The notes below the pieces were generated by a model that did no database searches, was not told the DNA's origin, and saw only the letters and a list, made by a program, of their open reading frames with translations. A stretch of 42,455 nucleotides of DNA from Micromonospora sediminicola (lineage in GTDB: Bacteria; Actinomycetota; Actinomycetes; Mycobacteriales; Micromonosporaceae): NCBI RefSeq assembly GCF_900089585.1, contig NZ_FLRH01000005.1:1-42455 (forward strand). The letters run 5' to 3'. This document shows, piece by piece, positions 17,169-24,614 of the stretch. Position numbers and translations under genes: made by a program. Each line of letters begins with the position of its first letter. The first letter of the stretch is position 1.

Positions 17169-17624
17169 CTACAGGGTTGCGATGAACACGGCGGCCACCG
17201 CGGCGGCGGCCAGCGTGCGCAGGGGGTGGGCCAGGACCCACGAGGCCAGGTGCAGCAGCCCGCGGGGGATGAGGACCAGGACGGCCCAGCAGGCCATCGC
17301 GATCGCGTGGGCGTCGGAGCCCTCGCGGGCGCGGCCGGCCTGGCCGACGAGGTCGGCCAGCGGCTCCGGGGAGCCGGTCCAGACGGCGGTGACGCTGTCC
17401 CAGTCCCCCGGAATGTCACGCAGAGTTATTCCGGTGCCGGAGTTGGGGCCGGAAGAGGCCGGTTCGGTTCGTGTGGTTTCGTCCTGGTTGGATTCCGGTA
17501 GGGGAGGGGCCGGAAGGGCCTCCTGCCTCGGCGGAGCCAGAGAAATCACGTCCGCCTCGCGCCGGAATGGAATTCGCGGCATCGGTGACGGTCGGTAGTT
17601 TTCCTCGGCGGGTAGGGCGCTCAC
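17169..17624 (-). CDS. Hypothetical protein with C-terminal membrane segments (151 aa)
   Basis: 151 residues from GTG 17624, preceded by GGAGG at 7 bp. The first ~75 residues are proline/glutamate-rich and probably disordered. ITLRDIPGDWDSVTAVWTGSPEPLADLVGQAG follows, here read as two halves of a small soluble domain. The C-terminus has two hydrophobic stretches (AIAMACWAVLVLIPRGLLHL and TLAAAAVAAVFIATL). Family not recognised. It starts ~113 bp after the DUF2637-like gene ends and 14 bp before the next membrane-protein gene. Confidence 0.78.
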   Translation of the reverse strand: MSALPAEENYRPSPMPRIPFRREADVISLAPPRQEALPAPPLPESNQDETTRTEPASSGPNSGTGITLRDIPGDWDSVTAVWTGSPEPLADLVGQAGRAREGSDAHAIAMACWAVLVLIPRGLLHLASWVLAHPLRTLAAAAVAAVFIATL

Positions 17625-17737
17625 CAGATCACCTCCTGGGTGTGTCGGTCGGGTCGTTGACGGCTCGGTCGGGTCGGGGCCGGGGAGCGGCGGTGGGCGG
17701 CATCGCCGCTCCCGGGCGCGTCGGTTCGGCGGGCGGG

Positions 17738-19018
17738 TCAGACCGCCCGCAGTCCGGGTCGCCAGCCGGCGACCAGGGCGGCGGCCTTGGAGGCGCGGGC
17801 CTTGTCGCCCTTGCCGCCCATCACGTGCTTGTAGATCGCGTAGCCCGACGGGTCGGCGCTGAGCGCGCCGTCCTCGATGGCCGTCCGGACGTCGACCAGC
17901 AGCGTCCGGACGTCGTCCGGAAGACCGCCCGTGCCGGCCGGCGTCAGGCCGTGTTTTCCCCGGTTGATCGCCGTCCGGGCGTCACCGGAACCGGCCGCCG
18001 ACGGCGGGGTGATGTTGAGGGTGGCCAGCCGCGGGGCGCCCTCCCACGGGCGGGCCGCGGTGACGTAGGAGTCGAACAGACCGATCAGGAACGCCGTCCC
18101 GGCGCAGCCGACCGGGCCGATGGAGTGCGGCAGCGCGGTCAGCAGACCCTCCCAGCCGCCGTGCCACCCGCCGACGATGTTCAGCGCCAGCGACAGGCCC
18201 AGCGCCGACCACTCGGCGACGCCTGCCTTCCAGTCGACCTCGCCGCCGGACGCGCGCAGCACCGCCCGACCGATGATGATCAGCCCGACGATCGTGATCA
18301 GCGCCGGCTCCACCGCCCAGGATGCCCACCACGCGGCGGAGCCGGCGTCGAGGTCGAGCAGCCGCACCACACCGGCCTGCACACCCGTGGTCGACCAGGC
18401 GGCGAACGCGGCCAGGACGGGAATGCCGGCCAGCAGCGCGACCTTGCGCACCTTGGCCACCCGCAGCGCCCGCATCTCCGCCGACCCGTCGATCTCCGCC
18501 CGGATCCGCGCCCGCTCCCCCGAGCGCTTCGCCCGCCGGTACAGCTCGGCCAGCGCCACGTCCTCGGCCGCGTCGCGGTCGTCCTCACGCCGCTCACGCG
18601 CCTCGGTACGCTCCCGCTCCTGGATCCGGGCCAGGGCGATGCGGTGCTCAACGTCGCTCTCGCGCCGCTCCCGCTCGTCCTCCCGCCGCACCTCGACGAC
18701 CGCGCGGTCCTCCTCCAGCCGCGCCCGCAGCTCCTCGGCCGACCCGGCTCCCCGGCCCGGCTTGCGGCGGCGGGCCACCTCCACCGGCCGGTCCTCGCTC
18801 TCGGACTCCGGCTCGATCTCGGTCTCGGGCTGCCGCGCCACCGGCACCACAGCCGGGGCCGGGGCGGGCAGCGTCGCCGCGGGCGGCTCGATGGCGGCCG
18901 GCGTGGGCTGCGTGCCGGCCGGCACGAGCAGCTCGCCACGGCGCTCGAACTGCTCGCCCATGTCCAGCGCCCGCCACTGCGACGGCGCCGCGTACGTCAG
19001 GTCCACATCGACGCTCAC
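17738..19018 (-). CDS. SpdB-like / DUF2637-like membrane protein with coiled coil
   Basis: 426 residues from GTG 19018 (GGAGG at 7 bp, GTGA overlap with the upstream stop). After a proline-rich start, residues ~125-215 form a highly charged R/E coiled coil (EEDRAVVEVRREDERER). Four or five membrane segments follow: VALLAGIPVLAAFAAWSTTG, AWWASWAVEPALITIVGLII, ALGLSLALNIVGGW and others. A soluble tail contains DDVRTLLVDVRTAIEDG. The membrane part resembles DUF2637/SpdB proteins, which in Streptomyces plasmids help intramycelial spread. This assignment rests on pattern memory and is moderate. Confidence 0.75.
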   Translation of the reverse strand: MSVDVDLTYAAPSQWRALDMGEQFERRGELLVPAGTQPTPAAIEPPAATLPAPAPAVVPVARQPETEIEPESESEDRPVEVARRRKPGRGAGSAEELRARLEEDRAVVEVRREDERERRESDVEHRIALARIQERERTEARERREDDRDAAEDVALAELYRRAKRSGERARIRAEIDGSAEMRALRVAKVRKVALLAGIPVLAAFAAWSTTGVQAGVVRLLDLDAGSAAWWASWAVEPALITIVGLIIIGRAVLRASGGEVDWKAGVAEWSALGLSLALNIVGGWHGGWEGLLTALPHSIGPVGCAGTAFLIGLFDSYVTAARPWEGAPRLATLNITPPSAAGSGDARTAINRGKHGLTPAGTGGLPDDVRTLLVDVRTAIEDGALSADPSGYAIYKHVMGGKGDKARASKAAALVAGWRPGLRAV

Positions 19019-19260
19019 CGCGCCACCTCCAGGTTTCGGGCCGGGGCGGGGATCCGCTCGTCGGCGATCAGCGCCTGCCCGGTGCCGAGCAGCTCCCGGG
19101 CGATCTCGTCCTCCGCGCACGACTGGTGGCACGCGGCACCGTTGGCGTCGCGCATCTTCGTGGCGGTGTCGCAGACCCGGCAGGGCAGCGACCGGTCGCG
19201 GTCGTAGTGACCCGGACCGGTCCAGTCCAGGTGCACCCGCACCACCAGCAGCCCGGCCAT
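19015..19260 (-). CDS. Small CxxC protein (81 aa)
   Basis: 81 residues. ATG 19260 is preferred over GTG 19266 because GGAGG then lies 7 bp upstream; it overlaps the previous stop by one base (TGATG). Cysteines in PCRVCDTATK and CHQSCAEDE form a plausible four-ligand zinc site, followed by a short helix (EIARELLGTGQALIADER). The stop overlaps the next start (GTGA). Function unknown. Confidence 0.7.
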   Translation of the reverse strand: MAGLLVVRVHLDWTGPGHYDRDRSLPCRVCDTATKMRDANGAACHQSCAEDEIARELLGTGQALIADERIPAPARNLEVAR

Positions 19261-19781
19261 CAGCACACCTCCCCGCGCGCCTGCCGCGCCGCCCGCACCC
19301 GGGCCAGCAGTTCCACACCGAGGGGGTTGAGGTCGGCCTCGTCGACGTCCTCGGCGAGGGGGTGCCGGTGGTCGTCAACCCACCGGGCCACCCAGCTCCC
19401 GCCGACGGCGGCGGCCACCAGGCCGACCGCGACGGCCGGGGAGTAGAGCAGCACCTGCGGCACCTGCTCGGCGTACTGCGCGAGAGCCCGACCGGTCAGC
19501 GCCGCCGCCGGAGCCCCGGTCACCGCCGCACCGGCGGCGACCCGCAGCACCCGCGACCGGGCCGGCGGCGTCGCCGGCGGGGTCGCCGTGCGGCGGGACT
19601 CGCGCTCGGCGTCGACCAGACACCGCAGCTCGTCGGCGTACCAGCCCGGCAACGCCGCCACCTCCGCCGCCCGCCGCTGCAGCCCGGCGTCCGTCAGATC
19701 CTTCAAGCCCGCCCGGTACCGCGTCAGCGCGGCCGTCAGGTCCGGCAGCGTCATCACGGCCGGCTCGTTCACGGCGGTCAT
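19260..19781 (-). CDS. Hypothetical membrane protein (173 aa)
   Basis: 173 residues. A helical N-terminal half (LTRYRAGLKDLTDAGLQRRA, WYADELRCLVDAERE) precedes two hydrophobic segments around VLRVAAGAAVTGAPAAALTG and VLLYSPAVAVGLVAAAVGG. The tail reads EDVDEADLNPLGVELLARV. The gene overlaps the GGDEF gene by ATGA and the downstream CxxC gene by one base. Family not recognised. Confidence 0.76.
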   Translation of the reverse strand: MTAVNEPAVMTLPDLTAALTRYRAGLKDLTDAGLQRRAAEVAALPGWYADELRCLVDAERESRRTATPPATPPARSRVLRVAAGAAVTGAPAAALTGRALAQYAEQVPQVLLYSPAVAVGLVAAAVGGSWVARWVDDHRHPLAEDVDEADLNPLGVELLARVRAARQARGEVC

Positions 19782-20458
19782 GCGATCGCCCCCAACGCCC
19801 TCGTCGCGGCGGCCAGCTCCCGCAGCCGCAGCAGCGGACGCTCCTCGACCTCCGGCAGCCCGCCCAAGGGGTTGTGCTCCACCAGGCCGTCACCACCGCG
19901 CAGCTTCGCCTCGTACACGGCGGCGTCGGCCGCGGCCATCACCCGCGCCCGATCCTCACCGGCGGTCGCGTGGATCGCCCCGACGCTGGCCGTCACCGAA
20001 ACCGAGACGCCAGCGGCGACCTCGATCGGCTCCGCCAGGGCCTGAATGACCTCCGCGCCGAGCAGCCCAGCGATCGGCGCCGGCGACGGACACGCGAGCA
20101 CGAACTCGTCACCACCGATCCGGGCGACCACCGCACCGTCAATGCCGTCCAGCGGCTCGCGCAGGCGGCGGGCGATCTCCACCAGCAGCCGGTCGCCGGC
20201 GGCGTGGCCGTAGGTGTCGTTAACCGGCTTGAACCGGTCCAGGTCTACCAGGACCAGGTCGATCGGCTCGCCGTCCAGCTCGTCGAGCGCCCGGGCCAGG
20301 CCAGCCCGGTTCGCCAGGCCGCTCAGTGGATCCGTGGTCGCCTCCCGGCGGGCCTGGACCAGTCGGGACCGCTGCGACCGGGCCACCTGAGCGGCCCACA
20401 CGTGCCCCGCCAGCGACAGCACGGCAGCGGCCGGGAGCAGCATCTTCAGCGCCCTCAC
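19778..20458 (-). CDS. GGDEF-domain protein (diguanylate-cyclase-like)
   Basis: 226 residues from GTG 20458 (GGAGG at 7 bp, GTGA overlap). One N-terminal membrane segment (MLLPAAAVLSLAGHVWAAQV) and a short basic helix lead into a complete GGDEF domain: DPLSGLANRAGL (43-54), VLVDLDRFKPVNDTYGHAAGD (69-89; two adjacent parts), RIGGDEFVL (113-121), and ASVGAI plus ADAAVYEAKLRGGDG near the end. Known members make cyclic di-GMP from two GTP. The spacing upstream of GGDEF shows no RxxD inhibitory site, and there is no sensor domain. GGDEF genes recur in actinobacterial conjugative elements; here it sits between an Lsr2-like protein and transfer membrane proteins. Confidence 0.88.
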   Translation of the reverse strand: MRALKMLLPAAAVLSLAGHVWAAQVARSQRSRLVQARREATTDPLSGLANRAGLARALDELDGEPIDLVLVDLDRFKPVNDTYGHAAGDRLLVEIARRLREPLDGIDGAVVARIGGDEFVLACPSPAPIAGLLGAEVIQALAEPIEVAAGVSVSVTASVGAIHATAGEDRARVMAAADAAVYEAKLRGGDGLVEHNPLGGLPEVEERPLLRLRELAAATRALGAIA

Positions 20459-20976
20459 CGGGTCACCTCCGAGCCGGTCGCCGCCGCCCACGCCTGCAGC
20501 ACATTCCGCGGAATCCGGCCGCGCTCGGCCACCTCGTAGCCGTTGGCCTGCGCCCACTGGCGGATCGCGGCGCGCTGGGCGGTGCCCTTCGGACCGGTGC
20601 CCATCTTCTGCCGCAGCGCCGCCAGCTCGGCGGCCAACTCGGCCTCCTTCTCCGCCAGGCGCAGCGTCGCGGCGGCCAGCTCGGCCTCCAGCCGGCCGGT
20701 CAGCTCCTCAACCAGGCCACTGATCTTCTCGGCGAGCTGACGGGTCCGGGCGGCCTCGCTGCCCTGAGCCAGGGTCAGCAACTGCTCCAGCGTGCGCGGC
20801 GGCCGGGCCGCCGGGCCGCTCGGAACCTCGGTACGTGCCGGAGCGGCGCCGGGACCAGCGATGACCCGGATGCCCATCGGCACCCGCTGCGTCGGAGCGG
20901 CCGGCTTGCCCTGGGCGGCGCGCAGCAGCGCTGCCCGGTCGGTGCCGTTGGTCGGCGTAATCGTCGGAGCGCTCAT
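20455..20976 (-). CDS. Lsr2-like nucleoid-associated protein
   Basis: 173 residues from ATG 20976, overlapping the sigma-factor stop (ATGA). The middle (~62-125) is a long amphipathic coiled coil (LEAELAAATLRLAEKEAELA). The C-terminal ~45 residues match the Lsr2 DNA-binding domain: AIRQWAQANGYEVAERGRIP, then a final helix. Lsr2 is the actinobacterial H-NS counterpart, binding AT-rich DNA through the RGR motif. The usual Lsr2 beta dimerization domain is replaced by a coiled coil, so this is a variant. Codons for RIPRN overlap palindrome copy 4. Confidence 0.85.
   Translation of the reverse strand: MSAPTITPTNGTDRAALLRAAQGKPAAPTQRVPMGIRVIAGPGAAPARTEVPSGPAARPPRTLEQLLTLAQGSEAARTRQLAEKISGLVEELTGRLEAELAAATLRLAEKEAELAAELAALRQKMGTGPKGTAQRAAIRQWAQANGYEVAERGRIPRNVLQAWAAATGSEVTR
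20502..20515. repeat. Dispersed palindrome copy 4 (in lsr2-like gene)
   Basis: The core ATTCCGCGGAAT is a perfect palindrome at 20503-20514. On the minus strand it encodes IPRN, next to the conserved RGRIP of Lsr2, so protein conservation explains part of this copy. Confidence 0.45.
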
Positions 20977-21587
20977 GCCGGCATCACCACCCCGACCGGG
21001 AGCAGGCCGCGCAGGGCCCGCAGGGCCTTGTGCTGGATGGCCTTGATCGCCGCCGGGGTCCTGCCCATCGCCTGGGCGGTCTCGTCGATCGACAGCTCCC
21101 GCAGGTACCGCAGGATGATGCACTGCCGCTGCGGGGCGCTGAGCTGGTCGACGCCGGCCAGGAGGGCTTCGTGGGTCAGGCGGTCCATCGCCGTCTTCGC
21201 CGGGTCGGGCACCTGGCCGGACTCGGCCTCGTCGCGGTGCTCGGCGACGGGCACCTCGAAACGGGACTCGTGGTGGTTGAGGATGAGGTTCCGGGCGATC
21301 GTGGTAATCCAGGCGCCGAAGTCGCCGCCCGGCCGGCGGAACGCGTCGAGGTTGCGCAGTGCTCGCAGGAATGTCTCCGAGGTCAGATCCTCGGCCGCCT
21401 GGCGATCGCGCACCCGCTGCGACACGAACTGGAACACCTGGTCGACGTACCGGTCGTAGACCAGGCCGAACGCCTCCGCGTCACCGGCCTGAGCCCGCGC
21501 CACCAGCGCCGACACCTCGCCGGCCGTCGATCTGAAGGGAGCCTGCGCCGGATCGGCCGGGGCAGGGCTTACCCTCGTTGATGGCAT
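20973..21587 (-). CDS. ECF-type RNA polymerase sigma factor
   Basis: 204 residues from ATG 21587 with a strong AAGGAGGAACAG leader; the frame is open upstream but unsupported. Sigma region 2 spans ~37-107 (AFGLVYDRYVDQVFQFV, AAEDLTSETFLRAL, FGAWITTIARNLILNH). Region 4 spans ~145-195 (LSAPQRQCIILRYLRELSID, GRTPAAIKAIQHKALRAL). No anti-sigma gene is adjacent. It is the first gene of the leftward transfer operon and is divergent from a GntR repressor, so it may switch on element genes when that repressor is released. The 5' leader carries a strong hairpin. Confidence 0.9.
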   Translation of the reverse strand: MPSTRVSPAPADPAQAPFRSTAGEVSALVARAQAGDAEAFGLVYDRYVDQVFQFVSQRVRDRQAAEDLTSETFLRALRNLDAFRRPGGDFGAWITTIARNLILNHHESRFEVPVAEHRDEAESGQVPDPAKTAMDRLTHEALLAGVDQLSAPQRQCIILRYLRELSIDETAQAMGRTPAAIKAIQHKALRALRGLLPVGVVMPA

Positions 21588-21605
21588 CTGTTCCTCCTTG
21601 CGAGT

Positions 21606-21655
21606 CGGGATGGATGCCGTCCCGGGGCTCGGTGGGGGGCAATCCCACCGAGCCC
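21606..21655 (-). promoter_or_regulatory. Leader hairpins before the sigma-factor gene
   Basis: A perfect 12-bp inverted repeat, GGGCTCGGTGGG (21625-21636) and CCCACCGAGCCC (21644-21655), has a 7-nt loop. It is adjacent to a 5-bp stem CGGGA/TCCCG (21606-21624). Both lie in the likely untranslated leader of the transfer operon. They could form a transcription attenuator or a barrier that insulates the divergent gntR gene. Confidence 0.55.
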
Positions 21656-21695
21656 TCTTGCCTATGCAGGCGCACCGCAAGGTCTATTACGTACT

Positions 21696-21711
21696 CATTG
21701 ACCAGACAATG
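21696..21711. promoter_or_regulatory. GntR operator candidate, copy A
   Basis: CATTGACCAGACAATG is an inverted repeat (CATTG-N6-CAATG), repeated with one base changed at 21767-21782. It overlaps possible promoter elements of the divergent sigma and gntR genes (TTGACC on the plus strand). Confidence 0.6.
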
Positions 21712-21766
21712 CGCTTGGTGTTGATGGTGCTACTGAGCACCAAGAGACGTCAAGGGGTTCGAGCAA

Positions 21767-21782
21767 CATTGACTAGACAATG
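21767..21782. promoter_or_regulatory. GntR operator candidate, copy B
   Basis: CATTGACTAGACAATG is the second copy, 71 bp from copy A. It covers the most upstream possible ATG of the gntR gene (21780), which argues that translation starts further down. Confidence 0.6.
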
Positions 21783-21833
21783 TTCGGCCGCGTGAGCGAG
21801 ACTCAGAACGTGGAGACCTTCAGGGGCAGGTCA

Positions 21834-22586
21834 GTGCCGGCATACCAACGGATCGCCACGGCGATCCGCGACAAGATCGTGTCGGGTGAGCTTGCCGGAG
21901 GCGAGCAGTTGCCGACCGAGCTTGAACTCGCCGAGCAGTGGGGCGTGGCCCGGCAGACAGTCCGCAACGGCATCGCCGTGCTGGTGTCCGAAGGGCTTGT
22001 GGTGGCGAAACGCCCCCTCGGGCACTTCGTACGCAAGCGGGAGAACATGCTGTATCGCCCACAGGGTGAGTCTCGCGATCAGCCGGTGAGCCCCGAGATG
22101 GACCGCTTCTACCAGCAGATCACCGAGGAGGGGAGGGTCCCCAGCCAGACGATCGACGTCTCCCTAGTTCAGGCAACACCGGACATCGCTCAGCGCCTCC
22201 GGGTCGATCCAGGGACCGTCGTGGTGGCTCGTCGGCGGGTCCGCTACATCAACGGTGAGCCGATCAACATCAACGACTCTCACTTCCCGCTGGACATCGT
22301 CAAGGACTCCGAGGTCATGTTGCCTGCCGACGTCGCACGGGGCACGAATCAGGTCCTCGCCGATCTTGGCTATCCGCAGGATCGCGCCATCGACGAGATC
22401 TACACCCGCATGCCCACACCTGAGCAGATCCACCGCTTGGGCCTAGGGCCAGGAACGCCGGTAGCGGTGCACTACGTGACTGGCTACGTGGCCGACGGCA
22501 CGCCGGTGAGGTGCACCGTTAACGTGCTGCCGAGTGATCAACATGTCATTGTGTTCGAGCGTAAGTTCGAGCGGACCTGGAGCTGA
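21834..22586 (+). CDS. GntR/HutC regulator with UTRA domain (KorSA-like)
   Basis: 250 residues from GTG 21834, chosen for AGGGG at 7 bp; GTG 21792, GTG 21810 and ATG 21780 are in frame, the last inside an operator. The winged helix is YQRIATAIRDKIVSGELAGG, QLPTELELAEQWGVARQTVR, GHFVRKRE. A UTRA effector domain follows (~95-245: VVVARRRVRYINGEPININ, MPTPEEQ-type helix, GTPVAVHYVTGYVADGTPVR). Known relatives such as pSAM2 KorSA repress their own and replication/transfer promoters. Two CATTG-N6-CAATG boxes just upstream are its likely operators. A GNAT gene follows directly. Confidence 0.88.
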   Translation: MPAYQRIATAIRDKIVSGELAGGEQLPTELELAEQWGVARQTVRNGIAVLVSEGLVVAKRPLGHFVRKRENMLYRPQGESRDQPVSPEMDRFYQQITEEGRVPSQTIDVSLVQATPDIAQRLRVDPGTVVVARRRVRYINGEPININDSHFPLDIVKDSEVMLPADVARGTNQVLADLGYPQDRAIDEIYTRMPTPEQIHRLGLGPGTPVAVHYVTGYVADGTPVRCTVNVLPSDQHVIVFERKFERTWS

Positions 22587-22593
22587 GCCGACC

Positions 22594-23148
22594 TTGACCT
22601 TGACCATCCGGCCCGCTGAGGATCAGGACGAGTTCGAGATCGCCATGGGCCTGCTCACGCAGCGCATCCAGTGGTTACGCGATCGCGGCTCGGATCAGTG
22701 GGCGACGTGGGAGAGGTGGCGTACCAAGCTCGGCCCATCACTTTCCGCTGGCGACATCTGGATTCTCTGGGATGACGATGAGCCGATCGGCACAGTCACC
22801 CTTGAAATGACCGGCGACCCCGACTTCTGGACTCCTGAGGAGCTGGCCGAGCCGGCGGCCTACGTCTCAAAGCTGGCAGTGCGCCTCGACCGCGCCGGCC
22901 AAGAGCTCGGCGCTCTCCTGCTTGCGTGGGCAGGCGACTACGCCTTCCAACGCGGGTGTCGGTACGTCCGCTTGGACGCCTGGAAGACCAACGAACAGTT
23001 GCACGCCTATTACCTCTCGCGTGGATGGACGCACCTGCGTACATCCACGGATCCTCAAAGGCGCTCTGGAGCGCTGTTTCAGCGCACTGCCGCACCGATG
23101 GGCAAGCAGCCGGTAGAGCTGCGAACGGCTGCCTCAAGGCAAGGGTGA
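22594..23148 (+). CDS. GNAT-family N-acetyltransferase
   Basis: 184 residues from TTG 22594, 7 bp after the gntR stop with GGAG 11 bp upstream; TTG 22600 is an alternative. The GNAT fold is visible: LTIRPAEDQDE at the start, IWILWDDDEPIGTVTLE (beta strands 2-4), the acetyl-CoA loop KLAVRLDRAGQELGALLLAWA, then RLDAWKTNEQLHAYYLSRGW. The substrate cannot be read from the sequence. The gene is translationally linked to the GntR regulator and its stop overlaps the next start (GTGA), so the three plus-strand genes form one operon. Confidence 0.85.
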   Translation: MTLTIRPAEDQDEFEIAMGLLTQRIQWLRDRGSDQWATWERWRTKLGPSLSAGDIWILWDDDEPIGTVTLEMTGDPDFWTPEELAEPAAYVSKLAVRLDRAGQELGALLLAWAGDYAFQRGCRYVRLDAWKTNEQLHAYYLSRGWTHLRTSTDPQRRSGALFQRTAAPMGKQPVELRTAASRQG

Positions 23149-23447
23149 GCAGCTCCGACGATGACCAGGGGCCGAGAATCCGCAGGGGATACGGTGGCGG
23201 CGCAACAAGCGTTCTGATGACGCGACTGCCTGTCGGCGACGTGGATCGCTTCCATCTGCGTGTCGAGACGCGGGTGCCGACGCAGTCCGAGTCGCGTGAT
23301 CTGGCCATGGAAGGCGGCACCACGGTGTTCGAGCTGTGGCGCGTGCTCTACCGAACTGGCGCACCGGCAGAGGTCGCGGTGGCGGTGGTGCCGGGAGATC
23401 GCGCGATCTTCGAGGCCGACCTCACTGGCTGGGCGGGGGCGGACTGA
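23145..23447 (+). CDS. UTRA-domain fragment lacking the DNA-binding half
   Basis: 100 residues from GTG 23145, overlapping the GNAT stop. It matches only the last part of a UTRA domain: RVETRVPTQSESRDLAMEGG, TTVFELWRVLYRTGAPAEVA, VAVVPGDRAIF. The winged helix and the first half of UTRA are absent. It is either a decayed GntR gene or a stand-alone ligand-binding or heterodimerising partner of the intact regulator two genes upstream. The start overlap suggests it is still translated. Confidence 0.65.
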   Translation: MSSSDDDQGPRIRRGYGGGATSVLMTRLPVGDVDRFHLRVETRVPTQSESRDLAMEGGTTVFELWRVLYRTGAPAEVAVAVVPGDRAIFEADLTGWAGAD

Positions 23448-23670
23448 CCGCGTCGACGGCGTCCAGGCCGTGCTCGACGTACTCACGGATCAGGTCGGGT
23501 GGTGTGATGCCGCGGCGTTGGGCTTCGGCGAACAGCCGCTCGGTGAGCTGCAGGGACATGCTGACTGTGTGCCCGACGGTGGCATCGTTTCGGGGCGGCG
23601 TGGTGTCGATCTCGGCGGTGGACCAGTCCCGGTTGTTCAGGGCGGCCTGCGCGTCGTCGAGTCTGCTCAT
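23422..23670 (-). CDS. Small RHH-like protein (orphan antitoxin type)
   Basis: 82 residues from ATG 23670 (CGGAG at 8 bp). The core reads HTVSMSLQLTERLFAEAQRR, then GITPPDLIREYVEHGLDAV: a strand followed by two helices, as in CopG/RHH antitoxins. The tail is proline-rich. No cognate toxin gene overlaps it; the nearby toxin gene at 23787-24140 already has a Phd-like partner. Its 3' end overlaps the convergent UTRA fragment by 26 bp. Confidence 0.68.
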   Translation of the reverse strand: MSRLDDAQAALNNRDWSTAEIDTTPPRNDATVGHTVSMSLQLTERLFAEAQRRGITPPDLIREYVEHGLDAVDAVSPPPPSQ

Positions 23671-23786
23671 GACGGATGCTCCGTAGGAAGTCGAAACCCC
23701 GGCGGCGTACCCGCGAGGGGCAGGGGCGACCGGGGTCTTCACGGGAAGCGTACCGAGTCAGGGAGGGTCTGGGCGGGCGGCTGTTG

Positions 23787-24140
23787 CTAGTCGGTGGCCT
23801 TGGGGTGTCCGGTGCCGGCGTGTTTGATCCAGCAGGTGCGGGTGTCGTGGTCGACCAGGTACCAGACGCGGCCGCCGGCGGTGACTTCGTACTGCCATTG
23901 CGGCAGCGTGTCGCCGTTGTGCACGCCGGCGGCGAGGGATCCTTTGAGCGGGTGTTGGCGGCTGGTGGGTGGGGCGGGGCAGGGGGTGGCTTCGATGGCG
24001 TCGAACGCGGCGCGGGTGTTGGCCGCGGCTTGGCGGCAGAGTTCTTCCCAGCCCTTGGCCGCGTCGTTGGTGGCGAAGCGCAGGGTGTAGCCGCCGGGGC
24101 GTGGTGGCGGTGCGGCCCGGTCGCCGCGCTTGGCGCTCAC
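23787..24140 (-). CDS. RelE-like type II toxin
   Basis: 117 residues from GTG 24140, overlapping the antitoxin stop (GTGA). It shows YTLRFATNDAAKGWEELCRQ, NTRAAFDAIEATPCPAP, RQHPLKGSLA, WQYEVTAGGRVWYLVDHD and CWIKHAGTGHPKATD. This is the pattern of a familiar actinobacterial toxin family next to Phd-type antitoxins; ParE/RelE relatives cleave mRNA on the ribosome or block gyrase. Catalytic residues were not assigned. The gene pair would stabilise the element. Confidence 0.8.
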   Translation of the reverse strand: MSAKRGDRAAPPPRPGGYTLRFATNDAAKGWEELCRQAAANTRAAFDAIEATPCPAPPTSRQHPLKGSLAAGVHNGDTLPQWQYEVTAGGRVWYLVDHDTRTCWIKHAGTGHPKATD

Positions 24141-24604
24141 TCGCCGTCCGGGCGGGTGACCGGCCCGAAGTCGCCCGCGCTGGGTGCCGTCAGGACCCGG
24201 TGCAGGTCGGGGTCGGCGTGGACCTCGGCGGTGTGGCGCCACTCGGCGAGCAGCTGTGACAGCGCTGCGGTGCTGCCCACCGCGGCGGCGGCCTCGGCGG
24301 TGGCGATGAACTGGTCGGCCATCTGCTGGGCGTCGGCGGGCGGGAGGAACCGCACCCAGGGCAGCACGGTCGGCAGCGCCTCGCGCACCAGTGCGGGGTC
24401 ACGGCGGACCAGGCTGGCCAGCAGCCGGGCGGTCAGGTCCACCACCTCGCCCTCGGCCTCGGCCCGGTCGGCGGACATCAGCACCAGGTCCGCGGCGTCA
24501 CGGCGGCGCAGCCGCACCGCCCGGGCGCGGGCCAGCCGCTCGGCGGTCTCCGCCGGCTGGCGCAGCAGTTCGGAGAACGGCACGGACTCCAACGGCATCG
24601 ACAT
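24137..24604 (-). CDS. Phd/YefM-like antitoxin
   Basis: 155 residues. The N-terminal ~50 residues fit a Phd fold (VPFSELLRQPAETAERLARA, VRLRRRDAADLVLMSADR), which binds operator DNA. The longer-than-usual C-terminal part is helical and would neutralise the toxin. It is encoded before the toxin with a GTGA overlap, the normal order. A near-perfect palindrome lies 11 bp upstream of the start. Confidence 0.8.
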   Translation of the reverse strand: MSMPLESVPFSELLRQPAETAERLARARAVRLRRRDAADLVLMSADRAEAEGEVVDLTARLLASLVRRDPALVREALPTVLPWVRFLPPADAQQMADQFIATAEAAAAVGSTAALSQLLAEWRHTAEVHADPDLHRVLTAPSAGDFGPVTRPDGE

Positions 24605-24614
24605 GACATCAACA

